From positions 1 through 52,344 of the forward strand of contig CAIWNE010000025.1 in assembly GCA_903913915.1 (NCBI GenBank): a stretch of 52,344 bases of DNA, in the 5' to 3' direction. Source of the DNA: an uncultured Opitutia bacterium. GTDB lineage: Bacteria > Verrucomicrobiota > Verrucomicrobiia > Opitutales > UBA953. The notes under the pieces were generated by a model. It saw only the letters and a list, made by a program, of their open reading frames with translations, did not search any database and was not told the origin of the DNA. The position numbers and the translations under genes were made by a program. Positions 14,506 through 23,182 of the stretch are shown here, piece by piece (positions within the stretch are counted from its first letter, which is position 1; each line of letters opens with the position of its first letter).

Positions 14506-16728
14506 TTATTTCTTGCGACGCGTCCTCTTCGCTCCTCCGGCGTAGATATAGGCTCGATCATTAGCGGGCGGGAAGACCATGGGCCACCAGAAGGCTTCAC
14601 CCCTCCACTTGTCGGCGACCTTACCATTCTGCTGCATCAGCAAAAGGACGGGCACCGAGGCCGCGACGCGGCGCGCAGGCAGCATGTCGTTGTCCGGATT
14701 ATCAGGGGTGTCCGTCGGGGTCTGATGATAAGGACGGTTACGGTTTCGACGAAGCATGATGGCAACCCCTCCGGCAGGGGCGCCTTCCGCGGCAGGAGCA
14801 GTCAGGACCGAAAGAAGGCTGAGAACATCCTCATCTCTCCAGGTGTCTTCGTATCCGGGCGTGAATTCTCCGAAGGATTCGGAGACTTCCTTGATGATAT
14901 CCGCGGCCTTGTCGGCAGAGACGATTACGTGCTTCTGGCCTTCGGTCGCAGTTGCGCCGATTTCTGCCAGTAGTTTCTCGATTCGACGGTTGATGGACCT
15001 GAGGTCCGTCGGAGATACGGTCTGGAAGCCGAGGGGGGTGATCTTCGATTCGGCATCTACGAAATTCACGCGAGATGCACGGACCTTCGAGAAGTTACAG
15101 AATTTGATGCCGCCTCCTGCCTGCTTCTCGAGGATATAGAGGCATTCCTTGAATTTCTTTTCGGCGATACGCTTGCGGAGCAAGGTATCAGTCCTGTGCA
15201 TCTGCACCATCGCTCCATAGATGCGGGTGGAGGTATAAAAGCGGGTGACGGCGCAATCGGCGGGCGAACGGAATCCGAACATTCGGCAATGCTGCAAGAC
15301 GGTATCCTGCTGGAAGGTCCTGGGGTTACGTCCATAATAGAATCCGATCAGGTTAGGCACGGTTACTCCGCGATCCATATACTGCCCGCCGACGAACATC
15401 GTCAGTGGCGCATCCAGCTTCAGCTCGCCAGACTCGGGGTCCAGCAAGGCGCGCACGTCTTCATCCGAGTTCACCAATACCGGGTTTAGCCACTTGTTCG
15501 CCAAAGCCGTCTCGGCCAACGAGAGCACTTCCTTAAGGCTTGGCAGGTGACCTTTGCTTAACTTGACCGATTCAGACAGATCAGCGTATGCATCGGAAAG
15601 CAGCCCTTTGACGAGCTCCTGATTCCCTTCCTCCTTGGCATTGATCATGTCCGAGACGAGCTGGTTGACCAGGTCGTCTTGCCAGCGATGCGATTCCTTG
15701 CTGGCCTCGGTGTGAAGCAAGAACGCGAAGTGATCGGCCTCAGAGCCTGCCTTCTCCATCTGAAGGCGGCGGATGCAGCCGGCGGCCACGAATGTCGCGA
15801 CTGCCCTACGCACCCCCTTTACCCTGTCCGATGTCAGGCAGTCGCTCTCCAGGCGGAATCCGTTCCGGTTTGGCATGGTCTTGAGGATCGGAAGCTCTTC
15901 GTCCTTTACCGGAACGAACAGCTTCGAAGACGGATGGGACTCATCCTCGACCTCCGGGCCGAAGTAGTAATCGCCGCCGACATATTCCGGATTTACAGGT
16001 ACGAGCTCGACGAACTTGGGGCGCAACCGGAAGGTCTCCGGCCGGTCTTCGATTGCGGGCCCTTCGTTCTGAAGGAATAGCGAATAGGGAGTGGCGGTGA
16101 CCTGCAGGAAGCGGGACTCGGAGATGCTACGGCGGAGCTTGTTCACCAGCTCGGCAACCTTGGCCATCTCGATCCATTCCTTGTCGTCATCCCTCTTCTT
16201 GACATAGCTGACGGAAGCGTTGTCCGCTTCGTCATCGATGATTAACGTCTTCTTGCTGAGGAACGGCGATCCGGCCTTCGTGAGTCGGTCGATTACATGC
16301 TTGATGTTACGATGCTCCTTCTTCGCCACGAGGACCAGCTTCTGGGTGGCGATATACGGAGGGATCTGCGCCGGAAGGAGCATCACGTCATTGACAAAAA
16401 TCGTCCTCTTGAAGGCGCCAAAGACCTTGGTCATGCGCTTCGTCGTCTGGTCGGCCAGTGCCTGAGAATTCTTCGTCAGGACCACGATGACGTCATATCC
16501 GTTGTCGAAACATAGCCCCATCAGACCGATGAATGACTTCGTCTTACCGGACTGAATCTTGCCGAGCAGCAACCCAGGGTTCTCATCAGTCGGTCGGGCT
16601 GACTCAAGCTCGGCATAGGTTCGCTCGATACAGCCGAGGTCTTCAGGACCATAGTAAGGACCTGTCTTGGTCCTATTCTGCTGCTGTTTAAGGTGTGAGT
16701 AAACGGGGCCGTTGGTCGAGGTAGCCAT
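14506..16728 (-). CDS. Z1-domain ATPase, last gene of DISARM-like operon
   Basis: The protein has 740 residues. An SF2-like ATPase core is visible: a P-loop variant GKIQSGKT at residues 56-63, a Walker B DDEAD at 165-169, the strand LQVTATPYSLF at about 208-218, and a helicase-like motif region MFVGGQYMDRGVTVPNLIGFYYGRN..QHCRMFGFR at 444-487. These are the landmarks of the Z1 domain (PF10593). Z1 proteins are known from restriction-type operons that also carry GHKL ATPases and nucleases, where they are thought to remodel or translocate on DNA. The ATG at 16728 has AGGATAGG about 10 bases upstream and lies 59 bp after the STAS-like gene. This is the only gap longer than 3 bp in the operon. Confidence 0.85.
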   Translation of the reverse strand: MATSTNGPVYSHLKQQQNRTKTGPYYGPEDLGCIERTYAELESARPTDENPGLLLGKIQSGKTKSFIGLMGLCFDNGYDVIVVLTKNSQALADQTTKRMTKVFGAFKRTIFVNDVMLLPAQIPPYIATQKLVLVAKKEHRNIKHVIDRLTKAGSPFLSKKTLIIDDEADNASVSYVKKRDDDKEWIEMAKVAELVNKLRRSISESRFLQVTATPYSLFLQNEGPAIEDRPETFRLRPKFVELVPVNPEYVGGDYYFGPEVEDESHPSSKLFVPVKDEELPILKTMPNRNGFRLESDCLTSDRVKGVRRAVATFVAAGCIRRLQMEKAGSEADHFAFLLHTEASKESHRWQDDLVNQLVSDMINAKEEGNQELVKGLLSDAYADLSESVKLSKGHLPSLKEVLSLAETALANKWLNPVLVNSDEDVRALLDPESGELKLDAPLTMFVGGQYMDRGVTVPNLIGFYYGRNPRTFQQDTVLQHCRMFGFRSPADCAVTRFYTSTRIYGAMVQMHRTDTLLRKRIAEKKFKECLYILEKQAGGGIKFCNFSKVRASRVNFVDAESKITPLGFQTVSPTDLRSINRRIEKLLAEIGATATEGQKHVIVSADKAADIIKEVSESFGEFTPGYEDTWRDEDVLSLLSVLTAPAAEGAPAGGVAIMLRRNRNRPYHQTPTDTPDNPDNDMLPARRVAASVPVLLLMQQNGKVADKWRGEAFWWPMVFPPANDRAYIYAGGAKRTRRKK

Positions 16729-16787
16729 GCCCAATACCTATCCTGCCCCGCTTATTGAGCAATCCTACTATCCAACTTTATGCCAAA

Positions 16788-17093
16788 TCAGTTACCCCTC
16801 CGCTCGGACATGCTCAAGGCGCTCAGGACGAACCCCTTGATTAGGGGCGAGCAGGCCTTGAATTTCAGGCGGGTGCCGAACGACCCCTTATGCTTGGCGA
16901 ACAGCTGCGCGAAGCACGCATTCGAGAAGGAATCGGTCATGTTCTCCACTCCGGCCAGATCCAGGATCACGTCATCTCCACGGTCCATCACCGGCTCCAC
17001 ATGCGTACGACGAAAGACCACCGCGGCGTTCCCGTCTGCCAGGAAAGGCGTGGCGAAATGATCGCGCAGTTTGATGGTGGTGGTGACGTTCAC
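16788..17093 (-). CDS. STAS-like domain protein (DUF4325)
   Basis: The protein has 101 residues and starts at a GTG that overlaps the upstream stop as GTGA. The sequence NVTTTIKLRDHFATPFLADGNAAVVFRRTHVEPVMDRGDDVILDLAGVENMTDSFSNACFAQLF follows the DUF4325/STAS-like pattern: a strand with VILDLAGV, the loop with MTDSFSN in place of the phosphorylatable serine region of classical STAS, then a helix. STAS-like proteins of this kind often pair with GHKL ATPases, as SpoIIAA pairs with SpoIIAB. The preceding gene encodes exactly such an ATPase, so a partner-switch or phosphorylation pair is the simplest reading. Ser residues in DSFSN are the candidate targets. Confidence 0.8.
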   Translation of the reverse strand: MNVTTTIKLRDHFATPFLADGNAAVVFRRTHVEPVMDRGDDVILDLAGVENMTDSFSNACFAQLFAKHKGSFGTRLKFKACSPLIKGFVLSALSMSERRGN

Positions 17094-18085
17094 GAGAGGA
17101 AGCCGCCTGTACGTTCTGCAGAAAAGTCCCGTTTTTGCAAACCCAGCTTAATACGGACTTCGTTAAGTATCTGATAGAAAGAAGTTTGCCCCACGGCGCT
17201 GCGGACGAATCCCAAGCCTACAGCCACGCCTCCATAGGACGCTCCGAGCTTCTTGGGAGCCATGGGTACCACGTCGGCTTTGCCATGATCATCGAATACG
17301 AACGAGTCTCCGGAGTAGATCGCGAAGAGGCCGGCCGAGTCTTCGGTGAGGGCGCGGCACATCGGTAGGCCGACCCCATAATTAGGTGATTCCTTACCTT
17401 CATAATCACGCCGGTGGGTCGTGCTGCTCGACTCGACAGTGAGGGCTTCCCCCAGCATGTAGACGTCGCTAGCCCCCGGCTTATACTTAGGAGATTCACT
17501 CAATCTATAACTCCCGGAAACACCCACGCCATCGTCGGCGATTGCGACATGGAACATGCCATCTGAGGGGAAATACTGCGCATGCAGGAATCCGATACCA
17601 CGGGAGTGCTGCATGCAGTTCTTGATCAACTCACCCAGGAGATACTCCAAGAGGTACATCGTATCCGTCGCCTGCTGGCCGGACATGTCCTTCACGAGAC
17701 AGGAGGATATCTCACGGCCCAGCGATGCCTCGTCGGTATTATGGACGATTTGTCTGATCGTGATGAAGTTATCCTTGGAGTCGTGACGCTGGTTTGCGGA
17801 CTTTATCTCGATGTTCAGGTGCCTGAAGAAGTCCATCCGTTCGGCATATGAGCCGCCGTTGGTATTCGAGTAATACTTAATCTCGACCTTCTTCCCTTCC
17901 TTTTCGCGCCAGCGATGGACCGTAGCGAGTATGATGCAAAGCGGGAGTGGCTCGTAGAAAGACATCTTGCGGATGTCCAAGACGATGCCTGTGGTACCGG
18001 CCGCATTGCCCGCGGCGAGGCTCCTGATCAGGCCGCCGGCATGCTTGGCCTCATACTTTGCGTTTAACTCGATGACTACGCTCAT
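17090..18085 (-). CDS. STAS-like/GHKL ATPase fusion
   Basis: The protein has 331 residues. Residues 1-95 look like a second STAS-like fold (GIVLDIRKMSFYEPLPLC, then ATVHRWREKEGKKVEIKYY). Residues 140-255 are a GHKL ATPase of the anti-sigma/histidine-kinase type: N-box ELIKNCMQHS (Glu152, Asn156), G1 box ADDGVGV at 183-189 and G2 box YGVGLP at 236-241. There is no HisKA dimerisation helix, so it is not an ordinary sensor kinase. It overlaps the HNH stop by one base (TGATG) and shares GTGA with the STAS-like gene. Its likely job is an ATP-dependent switch for the operon's effector; MutL/MORC-like DNA clamping is the alternative, but motif style favours the anti-sigma type. Confidence 0.8.
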   Translation of the reverse strand: MSVVIELNAKYEAKHAGGLIRSLAAGNAAGTTGIVLDIRKMSFYEPLPLCIILATVHRWREKEGKKVEIKYYSNTNGGSYAERMDFFRHLNIEIKSANQRHDSKDNFITIRQIVHNTDEASLGREISSCLVKDMSGQQATDTMYLLEYLLGELIKNCMQHSRGIGFLHAQYFPSDGMFHVAIADDGVGVSGSYRLSESPKYKPGASDVYMLGEALTVESSSTTHRRDYEGKESPNYGVGLPMCRALTEDSAGLFAIYSGDSFVFDDHGKADVVPMAPKKLGASYGGVAVGLGFVRSAVGQTSFYQILNEVRIKLGLQKRDFSAERTGGFLS

Positions 18086-18915
18086 CAGGACTTACGGTAT
18101 ACCTTGTCGCGGTGCCAGGCAAGGTAGGGGGAGTGCTTAGGCGTGAACTGGGTAATGGCACGCTCTTGGCAACCTTGGCCGAGGAGGGATACGGCGATGG
18201 CGGAGGGCAGCGCGGGGCTGAGGAGGATCTGGCCAGCGTCCGTGAAGCTGATCCAGCCCCCGTCGAAGAGTCGGTCGATATGCACGGCCAGAAGGATGCC
18301 GTTAAATGGGTCGAGTCGCTCGGCCGGGGATGAATCAGCCCAAGGCTTGGCATGGCTGGCTACGAGGAATGCAGGGTGGTTGATGCCAGTGATGGGGCAG
18401 CGGCCAGACCAGAGCTTCTCCAGGGCGTCGCGATACTTGTCCTGGCCGCGACGTTGTTTGACCAAAGCCTCGCGGACCGTGGGGTCTGCTGCAGCTGCCG
18501 CCTGCAAGGCCGGGGGCAATGAGGCGATGATACGTGACGCCTCGTCCCCCCCCTGTTCGACTGTGCCACCCAGTGAAGGTTGTCCGACAGGCAGAGGGAT
18601 ATTCTTAGCCGTGATATCATGGCATACCGCCGTAGCGGCCTTAACAAATTCGGAGAGATCATAGGGCTTAACCCTGAAGATGCCTACGGACGTGTAATAC
18701 GACTTGGCCAAGGCGTCAGTGACTGCTGCGCTAGAAAAGCGTACCGCGTACGAATCCGGAGAGGCACCTGCACCAATGTCGTCGCCAATCAGCATTACGC
18801 TACGATGAGTAGCACTGAGAAAGGTGAGCACGCCGTCCGCCCCAAGGTCGCCTGGCACCATCCAGCCGCAGTTCTCGGCCGCCTTCTCGGCGTTAATGCG
18901 CTTATTGTCGTTCAT
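18085..18915 (-). CDS. HNH endonuclease (PF13391 type)
   Basis: The protein has 276 residues. The C-terminal half carries an HNH site: Cys173 in GRCPITG, His188 in ASHAKPW, Asn205 in DPFNGILL and His212 in AVHIDRLFD. The spacing fits the HNH_2 family of restriction-like nucleases. The first roughly 150 residues form a separate domain (VMLIGDDIGAGASPDSYAVRFSSAAVTDAL...), perhaps for target recognition; I do not recognise it. The start ATG overlaps the methylase stop as ATGA. In a DISARM-like setting it would be the DNA-cutting subunit, a role for which drmC (a phospholipase-D-type nuclease) is the usual candidate and is absent here. Confidence 0.82.
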   Translation of the reverse strand: MNDNKRINAEKAAENCGWMVPGDLGADGVLTFLSATHRSVMLIGDDIGAGASPDSYAVRFSSAAVTDALAKSYYTSVGIFRVKPYDLSEFVKAATAVCHDITAKNIPLPVGQPSLGGTVEQGGDEASRIIASLPPALQAAAAADPTVREALVKQRRGQDKYRDALEKLWSGRCPITGINHPAFLVASHAKPWADSSPAERLDPFNGILLAVHIDRLFDGGWISFTDAGQILLSPALPSAIAVSLLGQGCQERAITQFTPKHSPYLAWHRDKVYRKS

Positions 18916-21900
18916 GCCTGTCCGCGCCGAAGGGGTTCAACAATCCTATCCCAGGCTTCGAGCACGAGACGCTGCGTGCGGTATTCGCCATGTCGCTTGA
19001 TTTCTACTTCTCTGAGACCTCTAAATGTCTCGGAGGGATAAGCAGGGCCCATCACTGTCTGAGGATATAGGATGTACTCCATATCAGTTCGAGATAGCCC
19101 CCAAAGATGCCCCACATAAGCGTCCAGCTCTGCCTTAACCAGCGCGCGTCGTTCATCATTGAACGGATAAGGGGTGCCGCGTGCAGCTCCACTTCTGGAT
19201 TCCGCTGAAGGGAAGAGTCCGACTATTTCATCGTAAAATGGACGAAGTGAGAAAGTGGTGTAAACCAGTTCCAGCACTTTCGGCAGGATGAATGCTTTCT
19301 GCGCGGCTCCAAATGCCGACGGGGGTAGCGCCGGAATTTGATTCATATATGAATACGACAAATGCGTGCCTCCGACCTTGGTCCTGACGACATAGTCACA
19401 AGGAATAGAAGAAAGCTGGGCGATAAGGCAGGCCATCAATGAAGCATCTCGCGTAGATGCCATATTAAGCACTGTGTGGCCTGATCCCGAAAATGGGTAT
19501 ACAGAACAAATCAGGGTTCGGATATTTGCATTCATATCCGTGATGTCTCGCCAGCCGAACATCCAGTTAGGGCAGAAGAATCGTAACAGGACTGACTGCG
19601 CCTCAGCATACGAACTAGTAAGCAGCAGGTCCCTAATAAAGGCCTCCGAAGGCGCCGGCATGCTCCCAAAGAGGTCCTTGAATGGAGCACTGCCTAAATC
19701 TTTGCCGACATTCTTCGCCCACTTGAAATGCGCGCCTGAAATCCTTGGCTTATCTTGCAGGCTACCAATCGCGTGGCTCAAGTACGCTGAATATAAAAGC
19801 TCCGTCTCCTCGGAGTACGGACCTTTAAATGCCGAATCCACATTGGACAACCTGGCAACGAGATCTGAGCTGCTCACCCAATAGCGGGGACGGACATCGT
19901 ATGCCGGATCTTGTTTCGTCTCATACGTTACAGAGGAAGCAGAATCGTCATCGTTCACCGCCTCGCCATTTAAAGACTCCTGAAACTGGCTGAACCTGTG
20001 ATCGTAGATCTGAAACATCTTTGACTCATACAAGGGCGTTAGACCGACGCCGGGGGCATTTGAAAAACAGTCCGCGTCTCCCGCCATATCGTAAACCCTC
20101 TTATAGGATATACCCCAATCATCTGAACCGGTCTCGCCAACCTCCTTCTTGAGAATTGGGATTCGTCTGTAGATTCCAGAAACAAGCTGCAGGTCTTTCT
20201 CGGAGCGCAGAATCGGGGACGTCTTTGTGTTAGGATTAAGCAGCGCGAAATCCGAATCCGTCAGTCGCATCATCCGGCCCACAACCTTTAAATCATCGAC
20301 CGAATGAAGCATGAATGCGAAATCTGCCGCCGGGCTATCGCCAATAGTAACGAGCGAGAACTTCATCAATGGCTGGACGTCCCTAAATAGCCGTTTCTTG
20401 TTCTCGAAGCTAAGGAATGAGGCCAGCTTTCGGCTTGAAATAAGTTTCCCAAAAAAGTCGGCAGTATTCATGTCCGTGGCAATTCCTGTCGGAGCAACCA
20501 ATCCAGCGCGCCCATCTCCTGACAAGAGGCTTAGAAAATTCTCCGCAAAGAGCGCATAGAGATTTACGTCTCCACGCCCTGTTAGCGGAAAGCGATTGGA
20601 GTCATGCGCGAAAGCGGAAATTGCTTCCGTAACTCGCTTCGCCGAAAGAAAGTCTTCGTATACAGATCTTTCGGGGGTGCCTAAGGAGCTATTTTTAAGC
20701 CTGTCGATACAGCGTTGTCGCTCAGTTTTATTGATGGCTGCCGCAACTTCGGGAGATCGTGTCGCAAAAAACTCACGCTCCTTCAGGGTAATCTTTTCCC
20801 ATGGCGGGTTTCCAAGAATAACGGCGAACCCTCCACGCTCAAAGACATGCGGGAAAGCAAGTGGCCAAATGAGAGACTTAGCCTTAGCACAGGCATCATC
20901 GACCGCGGGCAGCACATCCTGGAGCCTTTCTCCATTCATAGCCGCCAAGATGTCAGCAGACGTCGGCACCCGGACTCCTTGCGTCTTAGGTAATAGATAC
21001 GCCCCGAGATAGAGTTTGGCCGCCGTCACACGCCAATCGGCCTGAGCCTCCTTCATGAAGACCTCCAACTGACCGACTTTCTTTGCGACCCCGTCCAGCG
21101 TGTCGTCACTTAGGACGTCGATCTTAGCGAAAGACTTACCCATGTCGACCTTGGTACCGCCGAAGAGGTCCATAGTCCCCTGCTTGACCTTGAGTTCAGA
21201 ATCTCTGGCAGACTTGTTGCGAGCCTTCAGAGCCTTAGCCGTAGCCTTATCATCACCGGTGATTACCTCGTAGGCTTCATCAGGGATACCCTTGGTAGCC
21301 ATATCGAGGTCGATGATGCTAAGAATCGAATCCCCCACGACGAGGTGGTGGTCCAGGAAGCTGAGGGGTTTGTCCGCCACATAACCTTCCAGCCATAAAG
21401 CGACCTTAGCCAACTGTATCGCCATGGGATTTCGATCCACACCGTGGATACAGTGCGCAATGACGTCGCGCAGGGCGCGACGGTAGTCAGTGGCCTCGCC
21501 GCCTTCGGCACGAATGGCGGCCAATTTTTCGGCCAGTCGACGGGCGGCACCGAGCAAGAAGTGGCCGGAGCCACAAGCAGGGTCGATGACGGTGATGGAG
21601 AGAATTGCCTTCTCTTTCTCTTCCTTGGTGGACTTGCCCGTAAGCCTGTCGGCCACGACCGGATCAAGCGTCGTATCCAGGAGCTGCTGTACCAAGCTGT
21701 CAGGGGTGTAATAGCTTCCGGAAGTCTTACGGTTGTTGCCCTTCCCCTCTTCCTCGTCGGCCTTGATGAAGCCGAATCCTTTGCCGCTTTCATCGATATA
21801 GGGTGTCAGCTCTAGAAGCGACTCGTATACCGAGCCCAGTTCCTCGGTGCCCATGGACTTGTAGTTCACCGGAACAAGGGCGTCATTTTCCCGGAACCAT

Positions 21901-23180
21901 GCGATGGCCCGAATCGCGTTCAGGAGCCGTCGGTTAGAGATGTTGCTCTTCACGAGCTCGGCACACTGCTCTTCTGCAAAGAGGCTGCCCAGAGGAGGCA
22001 GGCCCAAGGCCTCCTGGCCGGTCGCCAGACCTTTGAAGGTCACCTTGAGGCTATCCCAGATGTCGTCGTAGCGATCCTGACAATGACGGATACTCCGTTC
22101 GCGAAGGCGGGCTAGCGAGTAACCTTCGGCGTAGAGTTCCACCTGCTCGGTCTTCGCCGTCTTGGGGTGTAACAGCTTACGGTCTTCGACCGCGAAGAGG
22201 AAGAGCATCCGGTATACCAGACGAAGTACCTGCTGGTGGTATTCTTCCAGCTTGAGCGTGCCACTTCGGAGGGCCTCACGAAGTCGGGCACCGTCACGGT
22301 GTTCGAGGAAACCCGAACCCAGTTCGACCATGGCTTTCTCCACTCCAATACGGAGAGAATCACGGACACGGGAGCCTTCTTCCTGGGCAGCCTGATGCCA
22401 GACTTCCAAGGGGCATCCGGCAGGACCAGTCGCGTCAGGTTTAAAGCGAGTGGCATGCACATGCATCCAAAGCAGCGCAAAATCGGCCATGAGCTGTTCG
22501 CCCAGGATGCGTTCGAGGTTTGCCTCGAAATACGACTGCCTGGTCAGAGAGTCAGAATCGCGGAGGATGCGCAGATTAAGTCCATTGGAGCACACAGCCC
22601 AGAGACACGCATCCTCGGCATTAAGGTATTCCTGTGTCAGCTGGCTGGCGGTCCGCTTGCGGTGTCCGTCGCCTAGCGCCAGATCTGCCGTATCAAGGGT
22701 CTGCTGTGCGCCAATGATAACCACCGGAACGGCCTTCCCGTGGGCGGTGCGACCGATCGGGTAAGGCATGTCGGCCACGACCTTGGGCTCCGTCGTCTTG
22801 ATGTCAGAGAATCCGAAGCAATCCTTCAGAAGCTGGCCCACGAATCGGACCGTAGCCTGGGTCTTATCCCCTTCGCCCTGGCGAGCAGAGTCGAAGTCCT
22901 TCCAGAGCGCGGTAGCGATGCGGAAGCTGCGACCGATCTCCTCCTTGAGGTCGATGCCAGCCGGCAACTCGTAGTCAGCCGAAGACTGCCTATCCGCCTC
23001 GGCCTTGGCGACCTTACGGACATGCTCGACCGTGAAGAGACCTCCTTCGACCTGGATGGCTGGGTAATCGTCGAGAGTGACGTTGCGACGGACCGAACTC
23101 GTCCGAGAGCCGACAGGCCCGTTAGACTTATTTGCGCTACCAGGCTTCCGGCCGCGCTTCTTAGGTGCTTCAGACGACAT
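18912..23180 (-). CDS. Large N6-adenine DNA methyltransferase (DrmMI/PglX-like)
   Basis: The protein has 1422 residues. The N-terminal region (to about 480) resembles the helical and recognition parts of type IIG/BREX PglX enzymes. SAM motif I is at about 531-543 (VIDPACGSGHFLL) and the catalytic motif IV is NPPW at 791-794. A YYTPDSLVQQLLD segment precedes motif I. These are the landmarks of gamma-class N6-adenine methylases such as Eco57I, PglX and DISARM DrmMI. No PD-(D/E)XK nuclease motif was seen at the N-terminus, so it is probably a methylase only and marks self DNA. It begins 2 bp after the SNF2 helicase stop and overlaps the HNH gene by 4 bp. Confidence 0.88.
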   Translation of the reverse strand: MSSEAPKKRGRKPGSANKSNGPVGSRTSSVRRNVTLDDYPAIQVEGGLFTVEHVRKVAKAEADRQSSADYELPAGIDLKEEIGRSFRIATALWKDFDSARQGEGDKTQATVRFVGQLLKDCFGFSDIKTTEPKVVADMPYPIGRTAHGKAVPVVIIGAQQTLDTADLALGDGHRKRTASQLTQEYLNAEDACLWAVCSNGLNLRILRDSDSLTRQSYFEANLERILGEQLMADFALLWMHVHATRFKPDATGPAGCPLEVWHQAAQEEGSRVRDSLRIGVEKAMVELGSGFLEHRDGARLREALRSGTLKLEEYHQQVLRLVYRMLFLFAVEDRKLLHPKTAKTEQVELYAEGYSLARLRERSIRHCQDRYDDIWDSLKVTFKGLATGQEALGLPPLGSLFAEEQCAELVKSNISNRRLLNAIRAIAWFRENDALVPVNYKSMGTEELGSVYESLLELTPYIDESGKGFGFIKADEEEGKGNNRKTSGSYYTPDSLVQQLLDTTLDPVVADRLTGKSTKEEKEKAILSITVIDPACGSGHFLLGAARRLAEKLAAIRAEGGEATDYRRALRDVIAHCIHGVDRNPMAIQLAKVALWLEGYVADKPLSFLDHHLVVGDSILSIIDLDMATKGIPDEAYEVITGDDKATAKALKARNKSARDSELKVKQGTMDLFGGTKVDMGKSFAKIDVLSDDTLDGVAKKVGQLEVFMKEAQADWRVTAAKLYLGAYLLPKTQGVRVPTSADILAAMNGERLQDVLPAVDDACAKAKSLIWPLAFPHVFERGGFAVILGNPPWEKITLKEREFFATRSPEVAAAINKTERQRCIDRLKNSSLGTPERSVYEDFLSAKRVTEAISAFAHDSNRFPLTGRGDVNLYALFAENFLSLLSGDGRAGLVAPTGIATDMNTADFFGKLISSRKLASFLSFENKKRLFRDVQPLMKFSLVTIGDSPAADFAFMLHSVDDLKVVGRMMRLTDSDFALLNPNTKTSPILRSEKDLQLVSGIYRRIPILKKEVGETGSDDWGISYKRVYDMAGDADCFSNAPGVGLTPLYESKMFQIYDHRFSQFQESLNGEAVNDDDSASSVTYETKQDPAYDVRPRYWVSSSDLVARLSNVDSAFKGPYSEETELLYSAYLSHAIGSLQDKPRISGAHFKWAKNVGKDLGSAPFKDLFGSMPAPSEAFIRDLLLTSSYAEAQSVLLRFFCPNWMFGWRDITDMNANIRTLICSVYPFSGSGHTVLNMASTRDASLMACLIAQLSSIPCDYVVRTKVGGTHLSYSYMNQIPALPPSAFGAAQKAFILPKVLELVYTTFSLRPFYDEIVGLFPSAESRSGAARGTPYPFNDERRALVKAELDAYVGHLWGLSRTDMEYILYPQTVMGPAYPSETFRGLREVEIKRHGEYRTQRLVLEAWDRIVEPLRRGQA

Positions 23181-23182
23181 GG

